DNA from: Cypionkella sp049896245
GTDB lineage: Bacteria > Pseudomonadota > Alphaproteobacteria > Rhodobacterales > Rhodobacteraceae
Reading direction: 5' to 3'
Assembly (NCBI RefSeq): GCF_049896245.1
Contig: NZ_JAFCTX010000005.1
Location: 1-64,000, forward strand
Length of the DNA: 64,000 nucleotides
A model generated the notes under the pieces. The model did not search any database. It was given only the letters and a program-made list of their open reading frames with translations, and was not told the DNA's origin. How positions within the stretch are numbered: position 1 is the stretch's first letter; each line of letters starts with the position of its first letter. Shown in pieces: positions 63,300 through 64,000 of the stretch. A program made the translations under genes and the position numbers.

Positions 63300-64000
63300 A
63301 TGATCAAAAGAATGTCCTACATCTTACATGCCCGCGCGACACTGGCCTTGGGGCTGCCGCTGGTGGGCAGTCATTTGGCGCAGATGGCACTGCATGTCAC
63401 CGATACCGTGCTGTTGGGCTGGTATGGGGTGAATGAACTCGCCGCCGTGGTGCTGGCAACTTCGACGTTCTTCGTGATTTTCATCCTTGGCGCGGGGTTT
63501 GCGCAGGCGGTTTTGCCGATGGTTGCCACGGCGGTAGGGCGCGGCGATGAGGGCCAGGTGCGGCGCGATACAAGGATGGGGATGTGGTTGTCGATTGGAT
63601 TCGGTTTGCTGACGTATCCGGTGTTTTGGTGGTCTGAGGCGTTGTTGCTGGCCCTAGGGCAGCGGCCTGAAGTTTCGATTTTGGGGCAGGATTTTCTGCG
63701 GATCGCGGGGCTCGGGATGATCCCGGCGCTGTTGGTGATGGTGTTGAAGAATTACCTAGCGGCGTTAGAGCGCACGCAGGTGGTTTTGTGGGTGACGCTG
63801 GCGGCGGTGGGGGTCAACCTTGTGCTGGCCTATGCGTTGATCTTTGGCCATTGGGGTGCGCCGGAATTGGGCGTGCGCGGGGCGGCGATAGCCTCGGTTC
63901 TGGTGCAGTCTTTGACGGCTCTGGCGCTGGCGATTTATGCCGGTTGGCTGCCAGAACTGCGGCATTTCCGGCTGTTCCAGCGGTTTTGGCGCCCCGATTG
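63300..64000 (+). CDS. MATE family efflux transporter, N-terminal part
   Basis: The frame is open to the end of the window, giving at least 233 residues. MSYILHARATLALGLPLVGSH (or from 63300), LAQMALHVTDTVLLGWYGVNELAAVVLATS and LGMIPALLVMVLKNYLAALERTQ are typical MATE sequences with six helices visible. MATE proteins export drugs or metabolites using Na+ or H+. The start is at 63300 or 63312. Its C-terminal half lies beyond the window. Confidence 0.92.
   Translation, partial: MIKRMSYILHARATLALGLPLVGSHLAQMALHVTDTVLLGWYGVNELAAVVLATSTFFVIFILGAGFAQAVLPMVATAVGRGDEGQVRRDTRMGMWLSIGFGLLTYPVFWWSEALLLALGQRPEVSILGQDFLRIAGLGMIPALLVMVLKNYLAALERTQVVLWVTLAAVGVNLVLAYALIFGHWGAPELGVRGAAIASVLVQSLTALALAIYAGWLPELRHFRLFQRFWRPD

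Overview
The window is a 64 kb piece of a high-GC alphaproteobacterial chromosome, most likely Rhodobacteraceae/Paracoccaceae (the Rhodobacter-Tabrizicola-Gemmobacter-Roseobacter group). The inference rests on gene content and neighbourhoods typical of that family: murA followed by a DUF2948 gene, DUF1467 overlapping methylmalonyl-CoA epimerase, the thu-type trehalose operon, ThuAB, PrpE, MaeB, and NNG/NNC codon bias. No rRNA or other taxonomic marker is present, so the genus is not resolved.

Layout. 1-1800: a small accessory segment with an IS21-type insertion-sequence end and three short unknown genes, ending at the 3' end of a tRNA-Thr gene. A decayed partial copy of the same tRNA lies about 100 bp further on. 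2145-4231: murA cluster. 4310-10908: complete ABC importer plus ThuA/ThuB, a trehalose/disaccharide uptake and 3-keto-sugar operon with a LacI-type operator but no local repressor. 11045-15478: cytochrome b561, a hydrolase, glyA and NAD kinase. 15627-23033: sigma-54 response regulator, hybrid kinase with Hpt, propionyl-CoA synthetase prpE and malic enzyme maeB. A dense cluster of TTTGC/GCAAA boxes sits between prpE and maeB. 23325-29094: nucleoside salvage run cdd-deoA-deoB-add-upp, headed by a VOC-bicupin fusion. 29161-35950: SPOR-domain protein, acyl-CoA synthetase, EamA transporter, thymidine kinase (with a minisatellite upstream) and a small unknown gene. 36054-45029: RhlE-type helicase, an AT-rich two-gene island (HipA-like kinase + DUF3037), carB, a Phd/PIN toxin-antitoxin pair and an APC permease. 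45282-52848: folate genes pabB-pabC, cfa, an M48 lipoprotein protease, nitroreductase, EI24 protein, DUF1467-mce and an orphan receiver. 52955-55715: a tiny Flp-pilin-like gene facing a DUF1800-DUF1501 pair. 55918-64000: aspS carrying an unusual AT-rich in-frame insertion, YigZ, dgkA, a periplasmic protein, DCC protein, fthC, nitronate monooxygenase, DUF488, and a MATE pump running off the window.

How it fits together. Most of the window is core metabolism: cell-wall precursor (murA), one-carbon/folate (glyA, pabBC, fthC), pyrimidine (carB, tdk, cdd, deoA, upp), purine salvage (add), and propionate/C3 assimilation (prpE, mce, maeB). Signs of transfer are limited to the left edge, the 37.7-39.3 kb island, the TA pair at 42.8 kb and the insertion inside aspS.

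The items most worth follow-up are the 66-codon, roughly 46% GC segment inserted in frame in aspS; the HipA-like kinase/DUF3037 cassette; the TTTGC-box cluster upstream of prpE; and a recurrent tandem-hairpin design between convergent genes. No CRISPR array, prophage, rRNA operon or replication origin was seen.
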